The notes beneath the pieces are model-generated. The model was not told where the DNA came from. It made no database searches and worked only from the letters and a program-made list of their open reading frames with translations. From Flavobacterium sp. (GTDB lineage Bacteria > Bacteroidota > Bacteroidia > Flavobacteriales > Flavobacteriaceae), in contig JAHEZJ010000012.1 of the NCBI GenBank assembly GCA_023251135.1, positions 1 through 64,000 on the forward strand: a stretch of DNA of 64,000 bases, in the 5' to 3' direction. Within the stretch, counting starts at the first letter, position 1; each line of letters starts with the position of its first letter. The translations under genes and the position numbers were made by a program. This document shows, in pieces, positions 28,379-37,806 of the stretch.

Positions 28379-29785
28379 TTATTTCAAACCGTTTACTGAG
28401 ACATTCACAGTGCCATTTATTTTGATAAAGGCGATAATGGCCTGATTGGTCAGCTGAATTTTATCAAATTGAATGTCTTCCATTTTTCCATTCACAAAAA
28501 CACCCGGCATTGGAGAATAGTTTTTAAGATAGGCGGCCATGTTTTTTTTACCCTCTTCTAAATTGGGTTGTATCGAATAGCGACAGCTTTCTTCCATTTT
28601 TCTTAAAATATAACCTTGCCCCAACCAGCTTGCCGTGCGCATTAACTTGCTTTTGGTATCTAAAACATAATCGAGTTTTTCAAAGTAAATTTCTTTGGTC
28701 TGCGTATTGTATTGCGGGAATCCGTTGAGATAGAGCGTACCGTTTATCGATCCTAAAACATCAAGAGCGATCACCATTTTTCCGTTTTTATGCCAGATCG
28801 ATACATTTTTTACCGTGATCTTTTTACTCCCGGAACCAAACTCCTGACCGGCAAAATTTTTGGTCATAATCTTTGAAGCATCAATATAGGTCGATATAGC
28901 CGCTATATTTGCCGAAATCTGATTTGGGATTTTGGCAACAGGTTTCAGGATGATTTTATTAGCACTGAATTTCGATTCGGGCTGTTTGCCTACGATCGTC
29001 TCCATATTACACTTCATTCCCATATCCAGTACAAACTGATCATTTTTCAGTTTGGCATTGGTCGAATAAACTTCAACCGGAACAACTCTTAGCCAGCTTT
29101 CATAGGTATCACTCAATTGAAAGGGCGTGCATATTTTTTCTAGGGCCGCTAATACATTAGGTTTAAAATCCATCGATTTTTCGATGGCCTCATCAATTTT
29201 CTTTTCGATTTTCGATTTAAAAATCGAAATCGCAGGATTTACCAGATACGTAATAGGCATGTTTTTTCCAAAAATTTGCATCGTTGGACTTTCACTCCAA
29301 TCCAGCGATTTGAACTCCGTTTTAGTATTTAATTTCCAGTTCGTCAGTGCCACTTCGCTAGAGAGTGTAATCACACCATTCAGGTTGAACTCTCTCGTAT
29401 CGTAAAGTTCAACGCCTAGTTTTTTGGTGCCAATACGGTATTTGATTGTTGCTTTTAGTGGCAAAATTGTTTTTATCTTTTTGTCCGGACTTGCGGGATC
29501 ATTTTGGATTCTTATCGGAGCCTGTTTCCAGATTTTCATCTCGATATCGTCGTCGTCGATCGTATTGTCTTCATAAATCAATCCATTTAGAAGAGAATTG
29601 GTCTGATTTTCAATATCAGTAAGTTTTACCGTGATGGGTAAATTGATAAATGAGGGTGTTGCTTCATAAACTAAAGGGCTCGCGTCGTCCGGTTCCGGTT
29701 TTAAGGTTTCCAGTTTTTGAGCTGTGGAGCAGCTTGTAAGTACCGCAATTAGCGTGAATAAAGAGATAATGGAAGTAAACTTCAT
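28379..29785 (-). CDS. DUF4403 family lipoprotein
   Basis: 468 residues with an N-terminal lipoprotein signal (MKFTSIISLFTLIAVLTSC, Cys19). The remainder is a soluble mixed alpha/beta protein matching DUF4403 as I remember it (PSFINLPITVKLTDIENQTN, YLNGFPQYNTQTKEIYFEKL). DUF4403 proteins look like BPI/SMP-type lipid-binding folds by predicted structure, but no function is established. It is monocistronic and divergent from the ABC efflux operon, with a consensus -7 box upstream. Confidence 0.82.
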   Translation of the reverse strand: MKFTSIISLFTLIAVLTSCSTAQKLETLKPEPDDASPLVYEATPSFINLPITVKLTDIENQTNSLLNGLIYEDNTIDDDDIEMKIWKQAPIRIQNDPASPDKKIKTILPLKATIKYRIGTKKLGVELYDTREFNLNGVITLSSEVALTNWKLNTKTEFKSLDWSESPTMQIFGKNMPITYLVNPAISIFKSKIEKKIDEAIEKSMDFKPNVLAALEKICTPFQLSDTYESWLRVVPVEVYSTNAKLKNDQFVLDMGMKCNMETIVGKQPESKFSANKIILKPVAKIPNQISANIAAISTYIDASKIMTKNFAGQEFGSGSKKITVKNVSIWHKNGKMVIALDVLGSINGTLYLNGFPQYNTQTKEIYFEKLDYVLDTKSKLMRTASWLGQGYILRKMEESCRYSIQPNLEEGKKNMAAYLKNYSPMPGVFVNGKMEDIQFDKIQLTNQAIIAFIKINGTVNVSVNGLK

Positions 29786-29808
29786 CGTTAAGATTTTTTT
29801 AAGTCTGA

Positions 29809-29816
29809 CAAAATTA
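29809..29816 (-). promoter_or_regulatory. Predicted -7 box (TAATTTTG on the minus strand) for the DUF4403 gene
   Basis: CAAAATTA on the plus strand is the reverse complement of TAnnTTTG, placed 23 nt before the minus-strand ATG. Confidence 0.55.
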
Positions 29817-29965
29817 AGAAAACAATTATATTATCGTGAAAATGTGTAACAATTAGCAAGAAAGAGAGTCTAATTCCAAGAACAAAGGCTAATTATTAAC
29901 GTTTTATTACCATAAACCGGTTAAGAAAAATGTTATTATTGTTTTAAAATTTAACAGTTATTACC

Positions 29966-30667
29966 ATGATCGAGATCAAAGATTTGCACAAGTCCTATAA
30001 AATGGGCAATTCGGAGTTGCATGTGTTAAAAGGAATTAATTTTAATATTGAAGAAGGTGAACTGGTTGCAATCATGGGATCATCAGGATCTGGGAAATCA
30101 ACACTTTTGAATATTTTAGGAATTCTGGATGAGGCTGATTCTGGTAGTTATGTGTTAGATAAAACCCCTATTAAGAAGTTAAACGAAACCATAGCCTCTA
30201 AATATCGCAACAAGTTTTTAGGTTTTGTTTTTCAATCTTTCAATCTCATCAATTACAAAACGGCCCTCGATAATGTTGCAATGCCTTTGTATTATCAGGG
30301 AATCAAAAGAAAAGAGCGTTACGATATCGCAATGAAATATTTGGAGAAGGTTGGACTTGGTTCACATTCTCATCACTTGCCTAATGAACTTTCCGGAGGT
30401 CAGAAACAACGTGTTGCTATCGCGAGAGCTTTGGCTTCAAATCCAAAAGTTTTGCTGGCCGATGAGCCAACAGGAGCTTTGGATACTAAAACTTCCTATG
30501 AAGTTATGGAGCTGATTCAGGGAATTAACGATGAAGGAAAAACAATTCTGATTGTAACTCACGAACCTGATATTGCCGCAATGTGCAAAAGAAATGTGGT
30601 CCTGAAAGACGGATTAATTATCGATGATAAAAAAGTAGAACAAGTTAGAGCCTCATCTTATGTTTAA
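29966..30667 (+). CDS. ABC transporter ATP-binding protein (MacB/LolD type)
   Basis: 233 residues. It has Walker A GSSGSGKST (about 38-46), a Q-loop in FVFQSFNLI, signature LSGGQKQR (about 142-149), Walker B KVLLADEP (about 161-168) and an H-loop in VTHEPD. It belongs to the type VII (MacB/FtsE/LolD-like) group that powers mechanotransmission rather than direct membrane transport. The first permease starts 8 nt before its stop, so subunits are translationally coupled. With the adaptor and TolC genes it forms a tripartite efflux system. Confidence 0.93.
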   Translation: MIEIKDLHKSYKMGNSELHVLKGINFNIEEGELVAIMGSSGSGKSTLLNILGILDEADSGSYVLDKTPIKKLNETIASKYRNKFLGFVFQSFNLINYKTALDNVAMPLYYQGIKRKERYDIAMKYLEKVGLGSHSHHLPNELSGGQKQRVAIARALASNPKVLLADEPTGALDTKTSYEVMELIQGINDEGKTILIVTHEPDIAAMCKRNVVLKDGLIIDDKKVEQVRASSYV

Positions 30668-31904
30668 TATTGAGCGTTGGCAGGAAATATTTGATGCAAT
30701 CTCTAAAAACCGGTTGAGAACATTTCTTACCGGAGTTTCTGTAGCGTCAGGGATTTTTATTTTAGTGATTTTACTCGGAGCAGGGAAAGGACTTCAAAAC
30801 GGAATTGAGAAGCAATTTGAAAATGACGCAAAAGGAATAATCGAAGTCTGGTCTGAAGCAACAACCAAACAATATAAAGGACTAAATCCTGGCAGACGAA
30901 TTCAGTTGCGAAATAGCGATTATGATCTTCCGGTTAAGAAGTTTGGTGACGTGATTGATAAAAAATCACCTGTTCGCAGTACCTGGGGAGGGGTTGTGAG
31001 TTACGGGAAAGAATCAGGAAATTATTTGTTTAGGGGGATTAGTTCGGATTATATGGTGCTTGAAAATGCAACTATTATTAAAGGACGCTTCATTAATAAT
31101 AATGACATGATTCATAATGAGAAAGTGGCAGTTATTGGTTTGAAGGTTAAACAAGATCTGTTTAAAGAGCAAGATCCTATAGGAAAAGAGATTTTAGTCA
31201 ACAATATTAATTTTAAAGTGATTGGGGTTTTTACAGATCCTTCAGGAGAGCGTGAAGAATCAAGGGTTTATATGCCCATGACCACTAATCAGCGTGCTTA
31301 CGGAGCTGGCGATAAAATAGACGGAATGCAGTTTGTTTTAAATAAAAAAGAGAATTATGATGAGGCCTTGGCACAATCAAAAAAATTCACAGAAGAGGTA
31401 AAAGCATTATTGAAAAGTAAAAACATTATTGCGCCTGATGACAATAGCGGTATTGGTATTTTTAGTTCAGTAGAGGAGGCAAAACAATTTTATGATTTAA
31501 ATCTTTATATCCGATTGTTCTTTTGGTGGGTTGGTATTTGTACCATCATCGCCGGAGTTGTGGGAGTAAGTAATATTATGCTCATCATCGTAAAAGAAAG
31601 AACAAAGGAAATTGGAATACGAAAAGCACTTGGAGCCTCTCCGTTTTCCATTATTTCGATGATCCTTCATGAGTCTATCTTTATTACCACGATCGCCGGT
31701 TTTATTGGTTTATTGTCCAGTTTAATGTTGCTGGAATTTGTGGGGCCGTTGGTACAAAGTGAATATTTTAGAAATCCTGAAGTTGACTTTAGTGTGGCAT
31801 TAACTACGCTTGTCCTGCTTGTATTTGCTGGTGCGATGGCAGGATTTTTCCCGGCATACCGAGCAGCCAAAATTAGACCTATTGTAGCACTTAGAGACGA
31901 ATAA
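30660..31904 (+). CDS. MacB-type ABC transporter permease 1
   Basis: 414 residues in MacB topology: an N-terminal helix (about 20-42, FLTGVSVASGIFILVILLGAG), a large periplasmic domain (about 45-280) and three C-terminal helices. The FtsX-like core motif is NIMLIIVKERTKEIGIRKALGA, and it ends with FFPAYRAAKIRPIVALRDE. The ATPase is a separate protein. The second permease begins 2 nt after its stop, so the pair probably forms a heterodimer, unlike the homodimeric E. coli MacB. Confidence 0.93.
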   Translation: MFNIERWQEIFDAISKNRLRTFLTGVSVASGIFILVILLGAGKGLQNGIEKQFENDAKGIIEVWSEATTKQYKGLNPGRRIQLRNSDYDLPVKKFGDVIDKKSPVRSTWGGVVSYGKESGNYLFRGISSDYMVLENATIIKGRFINNNDMIHNEKVAVIGLKVKQDLFKEQDPIGKEILVNNINFKVIGVFTDPSGEREESRVYMPMTTNQRAYGAGDKIDGMQFVLNKKENYDEALAQSKKFTEEVKALLKSKNIIAPDDNSGIGIFSSVEEAKQFYDLNLYIRLFFWWVGICTIIAGVVGVSNIMLIIVKERTKEIGIRKALGASPFSIISMILHESIFITTIAGFIGLLSSLMLLEFVGPLVQSEYFRNPEVDFSVALTTLVLLVFAGAMAGFFPAYRAAKIRPIVALRDE

Positions 31905-31906
31905 TT

Positions 31907-33172
31907 ATGTTTAAAAAAGATAATTGGGACGAGATTTTACAGGCTTTGACAGCCAACGTTTTCAGAACGATTCTAACGGCATTTGGGGTATTCTGGGGTA
32001 TTTTTATTCTGGTCATTTTACTGGCAGCCGGAAATGGTTTGGAGAATGGTGTAAAAAAAGGTTTTGACGGAATTGCAACCAATACCATGTTTATGTGGAG
32101 TCAGACAACCTCAAAAGCATACAGAGGTTTGCCTAAAACCCGTCGTTATGATTTTAGAAATAGTGATGTTGCGGCTTTGAAATCGACTTTACCGGATTTA
32201 TTGTACGTATCACCCCGAAATCAGCTGGGTGATTTTAACGGAACCAATAATGTAGTTCGTGGTACCAAAACTGCGGCATTTACCATTTACGGAGACTATC
32301 CGGAGCTAATCAAACAGCAGCCGATGGATATCATTAAAGGACGATTTGTCAATCAGCAGGACATTCTTGACAGACGAAAAGTAGCGGTAATTGGTAAAGG
32401 AGTGATTAGTGAACTTTACGGAAAAGAAGAAGAAGCGGTTGGAACCTATGTAAAAATCAATGGGATCAATTTTATGGTCGTGGGAGTCTATAAATCAAAA
32501 CAGCAGGGAGGGAATGCAGAGCAGGAACAGAAAAATATATTTATTCCGTTTACTACTTTTCAACAGGCCTTTAATTTTGGGGATAAAGTAGGCTGGATGG
32601 CGCTAACCGCAAAAGACGGAACTTCTATTACCGATTTAAAACCAAAGATTTTAGAAAAAATAAAAGCGCTTCACTCGGTAAATCCTGCTGATGAAAGAGC
32701 TGTTGGAAATTTTGATTTATACGAACAGTACAATAAAGTACAAAGTCTTTTTAACATACTGAAAATTATTGCCTATTTTGTGGGGACATTGGTTTTAATT
32801 TCGGGCGTAATTGGTATTTCAAATATTATGCTCATTGTAGTTAAAGAACGTACGAAGGAAATTGGTATCCGCAGAGCTTTAGGAGCGACTCCTGCAGCAA
32901 TTCGCGGACAAATTTTATCTGAATCTATATTTCTAACGATTATTTCGGGTATGCTTGGGATTGCTGTAGCTACCGGAATTATTGCGCTCTTAAATATGGC
33001 TTTAGATTCGATGCCGGCAGATAGTAACACCATGTTTGCTAATCCAAGTGTCGACTTAGGAGTTGTATTTGTTGCTTTAATCATATTAGTAGGATCTGGT
33101 TTGCTGGCAGGATTTATTCCGGCACAAACCGCAATTAATGTAAAGCCGGTAGACGCTTTGCGAACAGAATAA
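31907..33172 (+). CDS. MacB-type ABC transporter permease 2
   Basis: 421 residues with the same plan as permease 1: first helix ILTAFGVFWGIFILVILLAAG, periplasmic domain, then NIMLIVVKERTKEIGIRRALGA and a C terminus GFIPAQTAINVKPVDALRTE. The two permeases are clearly paralogous but diverged across the periplasmic domain. I infer one heterodimer served by the single upstream ATPase. The substrate cannot be read from the sequence. Confidence 0.93.
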   Translation: MFKKDNWDEILQALTANVFRTILTAFGVFWGIFILVILLAAGNGLENGVKKGFDGIATNTMFMWSQTTSKAYRGLPKTRRYDFRNSDVAALKSTLPDLLYVSPRNQLGDFNGTNNVVRGTKTAAFTIYGDYPELIKQQPMDIIKGRFVNQQDILDRRKVAVIGKGVISELYGKEEEAVGTYVKINGINFMVVGVYKSKQQGGNAEQEQKNIFIPFTTFQQAFNFGDKVGWMALTAKDGTSITDLKPKILEKIKALHSVNPADERAVGNFDLYEQYNKVQSLFNILKIIAYFVGTLVLISGVIGISNIMLIVVKERTKEIGIRRALGATPAAIRGQILSESIFLTIISGMLGIAVATGIIALLNMALDSMPADSNTMFANPSVDLGVVFVALIILVGSGLLAGFIPAQTAINVKPVDALRTE

Positions 33173-33212
33173 ATTATCAATCAGAATATAATCGAATTAA
33201 ACTGAAAACACA

Positions 33213-34328
33213 ATGAAAAAAGGAGTAACCGTAACCATTTTAATCTTTATTGCTATTGTTTTTTTTGGCGCACTATACTACTTGTACGCTAAAAACCAAG
33301 AATCTCCAATTGTTTTTAAAACGGAGAAAGCAGAGATTAAAACGATCGTGAAGAATACAATTGCAACGGGTAATATTCAGCCGAATGAAGAGGTCCTAAT
33401 CAAACCAAACATTTCAGGTATTATCGAAGAAGTGTATATCAAAGCAGGAGAGAAAATTAAGGCGGGCGATATGATCGCAAAAATCAGAGTTGTAGCCAAT
33501 GTTTCTAATGTGAGCAGTACCCAGAATCAGGTACAGACCAGTAAAATTGCTTTAGACAATCAGGAGAAAATTTATCAAAGACAAAAAACATTATTTGACA
33601 AGGATGTAATTTCTGCAAATGATTTTGATGCGGCACAATTGGCTTACAAACAGGCCAAACAAACCTATCTTGCAGCCAAACAAAGTTTAGATATCGTAAA
33701 AACAGGAACAACAACTTCGCTTGGAAATTATGCCAACACCTTAATTCGTTCAACGGTAAACGGAATGATATTGGCAGTTCCGGTTAAAGTAGGAAATCAG
33801 GTTATCGAAAGTAATAATTTCAATGAAGGAACCACCATTGCCAGTGTTGCCGATGTGGGAAGAATGATCTTTATTGGAAAAATTGACGAATCTGAAGTAG
33901 GGAAAATCAAAGAAAGAATGGCAATTGAAATCACAGTCGGAGCGATCGAAAACAAGAAGTTTGATGCAGTTCTGACCGATATAGCTCCTAAAGGAGTTGT
34001 AGAAAACGGAGCCATTCAGTTTGAAATTAAAGCGGCTTTAGAGAATAGAGACGCTACTTTTATCAGAGCCGGTTTAAGTGCAAATGCTTCGATTATCCTG
34101 GAAAAAGCAGATAAAGTTTTAGCGATCAAAGAATCATTAGTGCAATTTGATAAAAAAACGCAAAAGCCTTATGTGGAGATTGAAACTGCTCCTCAAAAAT
34201 TTCAAAGAAGAGACTTGGTTTTAGGGGTTAGTGACGGAATTTATGCTCAGGTGAAAAGCGGAGTTAAAGCTTCAGATAAAATTAAAATCTGGAATCAGGG
34301 ATTGATAACTGAAACAGAAAAAAAATAA
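33213..34328 (+). CDS. Periplasmic adaptor (HlyD/MacA-type membrane fusion protein) 1
   Basis: 371 residues: an N-terminal membrane anchor (about 5-24), lipoyl-like halves around a coiled-coil hairpin (about 100-165; QTSKIALDNQEKIYQRQKTLF) and beta-barrel/membrane-proximal domains (about 205-365). The lipoyl motif IKPNISGIIEEVYIKAGEKIKAG is clear. It should link the inner-membrane permeases to TolC. It starts 40 nt after permease 2 in the same direction. A second adaptor gene lies after tolC. Confidence 0.92.
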   Translation: MKKGVTVTILIFIAIVFFGALYYLYAKNQESPIVFKTEKAEIKTIVKNTIATGNIQPNEEVLIKPNISGIIEEVYIKAGEKIKAGDMIAKIRVVANVSNVSSTQNQVQTSKIALDNQEKIYQRQKTLFDKDVISANDFDAAQLAYKQAKQTYLAAKQSLDIVKTGTTTSLGNYANTLIRSTVNGMILAVPVKVGNQVIESNNFNEGTTIASVADVGRMIFIGKIDESEVGKIKERMAIEITVGAIENKKFDAVLTDIAPKGVVENGAIQFEIKAALENRDATFIRAGLSANASIILEKADKVLAIKESLVQFDKKTQKPYVEIETAPQKFQRRDLVLGVSDGIYAQVKSGVKASDKIKIWNQGLITETEKK

Positions 34329-34367
34329 ATTGAAGCAAATAAAGAGTTTTTGGTTTTTAAAAAATGT

Positions 34368-34375
34368 TAAATTTG
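34368..34375 (+). promoter_or_regulatory. Predicted -7 box (TAAATTTG) before the TolC gene
   Basis: Consensus match in the 81-nt gap before the TolC gene, 34 nt from its ATG. It would let tolC and adaptor 2 be expressed apart from the ABC genes. Confidence 0.5.
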
Positions 34376-34409
34376 CGTAGTCTTTTTACTATGCTTTCAT
34401 TCAAAATAT

Positions 34410-35792
34410 ATGAAAATAAATAAATACAATAGCCTGGTTTTTGCAATGTTATTTGGGTTTGGCCTGTCTGGTCAGGCGCAATCCAAACAATGGACATTAG
34501 AAGAATGTGTTCGTTATGCCTTAGAGAATAACATCTCAATAAAATTATCAGAGTTAGATACAAAAAATGCCGATATCGATAAAAAAGATGCATTTGGTAG
34601 TTACCTTCCGTCAGCAAGTGCAAATGCTTCGCACTCCTGGAATATCGGTTTGAACCAGGATGTAACAACAGGTCTTTTGCGTAACCAGACCACTCAGTAC
34701 TCTTCTGTAGGGTTAAATGCCGGAGTTGATATTTACAAAGGTTTGCGAAATCAAAATACCTATAGAAAAGCAAAACTGTCCATTATAGCGTCGCAATATC
34801 AATTGCTGAAAATGCAGGAAGATATTTCGCTGAATGTTGCCAATGCTTTTCTTCAGATTTTGTCTTACAAAGAAGAATTAAAAGTAAAAAAAGAACAGTT
34901 AACGATAGATGAAAAACGTTTGGCCCGTTCTGAAGAAATGGTGAGTGCCGGAACAATTCCAAGAGGTGATTTGTTTGATTTAAAAGCAACGATTGCAACA
35001 GATAAACAAAATATTACGGTTTCTGAGAATAATTTATTAATTTCAAAATTAAGTTTAGCACAGCTTTTACAGCTAAAAGAATTTACAGATTTTGATGTAA
35101 TTGATAATACAAACGCAAAAGATGAAAATAACATCATGGCACAAGCACCGGGTGATATTTACATTAAAGCGAAAGAATTAAGAACCGAATTAAAATTGGC
35201 TCAGACTAATCTTGAAATTGCGCAGAAAAATGTAGCGATTGCAAAAGGAGCTTATCAGCCGACACTTAGAGGTTTCTATGGTTTTAATACCAGAGCGAGT
35301 TATAGCGATCAGGCGCGTTTAGATGCTAATGGTAAGCCTTATACTGTAGGACCGGACCCAATATTTCAACAGTTTAGTGATAACAAAGGACACAATTTCG
35401 GTTTTCAGTTAGATGTGCCAATTTTCAATGGTTTTTCGGTTCGAAATAATGTAGAACGTAATAAAGTAAGTTTAGAGAAATCTAAAATAGATTTAGAGCA
35501 AAAAAGTTTAGATTTGCAACGTAATGTTTATACCGCTTTTGCAAATGCAAAAGGAGCTTTAAATACTTACGAATCGTCAACCGTAACATTAGAGGCAAGA
35601 CAGCAGGCTTACAACTATGCAAAAGAGAAATACGATGTAGGTTTGATGAATTCATTTGATTTTACGCAAGCACAAACATTATTAACGAATGCACAGTCTG
35701 ACGTTATCAGAACAAAATACGATTACATTTTCAAAATAAAAATTCTTGAATTCTACTTTGGAATTCCAATTGTTCCAATTGTTACAAAATAA
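34410..35792 (+). CDS. TolC family outer-membrane efflux protein
   Basis: 460 residues with a signal peptide (about 1-22, ends SGQAQS). Two OEP repeats are rich in long helices: the first about 28-225 (WTLEECVRYALENNISIKLSEL), the second about 240-450 (ELRTELKLAQTNLEIAQKNVAIAKG; EKYDVGLMNSFDFTQAQTLL). TolC-type trimers form the exit duct of tripartite efflux pumps. It lies between two adaptor genes, 6 nt before the second, consistent with one pump gene cluster. Confidence 0.93.
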   Translation: MKINKYNSLVFAMLFGFGLSGQAQSKQWTLEECVRYALENNISIKLSELDTKNADIDKKDAFGSYLPSASANASHSWNIGLNQDVTTGLLRNQTTQYSSVGLNAGVDIYKGLRNQNTYRKAKLSIIASQYQLLKMQEDISLNVANAFLQILSYKEELKVKKEQLTIDEKRLARSEEMVSAGTIPRGDLFDLKATIATDKQNITVSENNLLISKLSLAQLLQLKEFTDFDVIDNTNAKDENNIMAQAPGDIYIKAKELRTELKLAQTNLEIAQKNVAIAKGAYQPTLRGFYGFNTRASYSDQARLDANGKPYTVGPDPIFQQFSDNKGHNFGFQLDVPIFNGFSVRNNVERNKVSLEKSKIDLEQKSLDLQRNVYTAFANAKGALNTYESSTVTLEARQQAYNYAKEKYDVGLMNSFDFTQAQTLLTNAQSDVIRTKYDYIFKIKILEFYFGIPIVPIVTK

Positions 35793-35798
35793 TTTATT

Positions 35799-37091
35799 AT
35801 GTCTAAAAAAACGATTTATTTTTTAGTAGGCGGTGCAGTAGCGCTTATTGCAGTTTTAGTTGGTCTTTCGAAAGCGGGGGTTATAGGGAATAAGGATGAG
35901 GGAAAAGAAGTAGAAATTTCAAAAGTAATAGCTTCAACAATTGTTGAAACAGTTTCGGCAACGGGTAAAATTCAGCCCGAGATCGAAGTTAAACTATCGT
36001 CAATGGTTTCGGGTGAAATTATTGCGTTAAACGTAAAAGAAGGTCAGGTAGTGAAAAAAGGAGATTTATTGGTAAAAATAAATCCCGATTTGTATACCTC
36101 TGGTCTGGATCGTTCTGTTGCTAATTTATCCGGAACTAAAGCTGGTTTAACCCAGTCTGAAGCGAGTTATAAAGAAGCAAAAGCAAGTTACGACCGTAAT
36201 AAAACTTTATACGATAAAGGAGTAATCTCAAAATCAGATTGGGATAAGGCAATTTCGACTTATGAAGTGGCCAAGGCAAACAAACAAAATGCGTACTACA
36301 ATGTTAAAAGTGCTTCGGCATCGGTTACCGAAGCCAGAGACAATTTAGGACGTACTTTAATTTATGCTCCTGCCGACGGAACAATTTCAGTTTTAAATGT
36401 AGAGCTCGGAGAGCGTGTTTTAGGAACACAGCAAATGGCAGGAACAGAGCTTTTGCGTGTAGCCAACCTAAACAATATGGAAGTGGAAGTGGATGTAAAC
36501 GAAAATGATATCGTTAAAGTAAAAATTGGCGACGAAGCAAACGTTGAAGTTGATGCTTATCTGAAAAAGAAATTTAAAGGTATTGTAACCAGTATCTCTA
36601 ACTCAGCCAGTACAGCGCTGACTTCAGATCAGGTAACAAACTTTAAAGTGAAAGTGCGTATCCTGAAAGAATCCTATCAGGACTTACTCGAAGGACAGCC
36701 GGCTACTTATTCACCTTTCAGACCCGGAATGACTGCTACAGTTGATATTTTGACCAAAACTAAAAAAGATGTTTTGGCAGTGCCAATCAGTTCAGTTGTC
36801 GTAAAATCAGATACTAGTGCTGTAAAGGACTTTAAAGTAGAAGACCCGAACGAAGACAAAAAAGCAGCTCCGAAAAGCGATAAAAAGTTTGAGTGCGTTT
36901 TTGTAAAAGAAGGAAACAAAGCTAAAATCAGAATTATTAAAACGGGCATTCAGGACGATACTAATATCGAAGTAATGTCAGGACTAAAATCGGGAGATGT
37001 TGTAATCACAGGCCCTTATAGTACCGTTTCTAAAGATTTAAATTCAGGAGATAAAGTAAAGCTTAAAACAGCAGCTGCTCCTAAGAAATAA
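35799..37091 (+). CDS. Periplasmic adaptor (HlyD/MacA-type membrane fusion protein) 2
   Basis: 430 residues: N-terminal anchor (about 4-25), lipoyl motif VKLSSMVSGEIIALNVKEG, a coiled-coil hairpin (about 110-180), DGTISVLNVELGERVLG, and beta domains. A Lys/Asp-rich insert at about 345-365 (DPNEDKKAAPKSDKK) interrupts the C-terminal part. It is paralogous to adaptor 1 and separated from tolC by 6 nt. One pump with two adaptors, or one adaptor serving a distant transporter, are both possible. Confidence 0.92.
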   Translation: MSKKTIYFLVGGAVALIAVLVGLSKAGVIGNKDEGKEVEISKVIASTIVETVSATGKIQPEIEVKLSSMVSGEIIALNVKEGQVVKKGDLLVKINPDLYTSGLDRSVANLSGTKAGLTQSEASYKEAKASYDRNKTLYDKGVISKSDWDKAISTYEVAKANKQNAYYNVKSASASVTEARDNLGRTLIYAPADGTISVLNVELGERVLGTQQMAGTELLRVANLNNMEVEVDVNENDIVKVKIGDEANVEVDAYLKKKFKGIVTSISNSASTALTSDQVTNFKVKVRILKESYQDLLEGQPATYSPFRPGMTATVDILTKTKKDVLAVPISSVVVKSDTSAVKDFKVEDPNEDKKAAPKSDKKFECVFVKEGNKAKIRIIKTGIQDDTNIEVMSGLKSGDVVITGPYSTVSKDLNSGDKVKLKTAAAPKK

Positions 37092-37124
37092 TTTGCATAA
37101 CTATCAATTTTAAAAATACACACA

Positions 37125-37799
37125 TTGTCTTTTATTCTCAATATCGAAACCGCTACCAAAAATTGCTCCGTATCCATTGCTAAAAATGGAGAAACAATCA
37201 GATGCAGAGAAATAGCCGAAGAAGGCTATTCGCATGCCGAAAAACTGCATGTTTTTATCGAAGAAGTAATTGCAGAAGCAGGTATCGCAGTTGAGGATTT
37301 GGTGGCTGTTGCCGTGAGCCAGGGGCCGGGTTCTTATACCGGTTTGCGTATTGGTGTTTCGGCAGCCAAAGGACTTTGTTTTGCTTTAAATATTCCATTG
37401 ATCGCCGTAGATACTTTACAAACCTTAGCGTCACAGGCCAAAGTTACCGAAGGAAAAATTATTCCGATGCTCGATGCCAGAAGAATGGAAGTGTATAGCG
37501 AAGTGTTTACAGCAGATTTAAAAGTAGAAAGAACGATTCAGGCTGAAGTTATTACGGAAGACTCTTTCAAAGAGTATACAGAGACTGTTTATTTTGTGGG
37601 AGATTGTGCCGATAAATGTAAAGCAGTTTTAACCCAGCCGAATTTTGTCTTTTTAGAAGACATTAAATATCCTTCAGCGGCTGCGATGAGCAAGATCAGT
37701 TACGATAAATATCAAAAAAGCGACACTGTTGATGTCGCTTATTTTGAACCTTACTATTTAAAAGATTTTATGATGGCACCTCCATCAAAAAAAGCATAA
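37125..37799 (+). CDS. tsaB: tRNA threonylcarbamoyladenosine biosynthesis protein TsaB
   Basis: 224 residues with the ASKHA-type fold. Motifs: ILNIETATKNCSVSIAKNGE at the N terminus, YSHAEKLHVFIEEV, and VSQGPGSYTGLRIGVSAAKGL. TsaB is a pseudo-enzyme partner of TsaD and TsaE for t6A37 formation in ANN-decoding tRNAs. The start is TTG at 37125, giving MSFILNIETATKN; no ATG lies nearby. It converges with mscS with only 7 nt between stops. Confidence 0.93.
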   Translation: MSFILNIETATKNCSVSIAKNGETIRCREIAEEGYSHAEKLHVFIEEVIAEAGIAVEDLVAVAVSQGPGSYTGLRIGVSAAKGLCFALNIPLIAVDTLQTLASQAKVTEGKIIPMLDARRMEVYSEVFTADLKVERTIQAEVITEDSFKEYTETVYFVGDCADKCKAVLTQPNFVFLEDIKYPSAAAMSKISYDKYQKSDTVDVAYFEPYYLKDFMMAPPSKKA

Positions 37800-37806
37800 A
37801 AACTTT

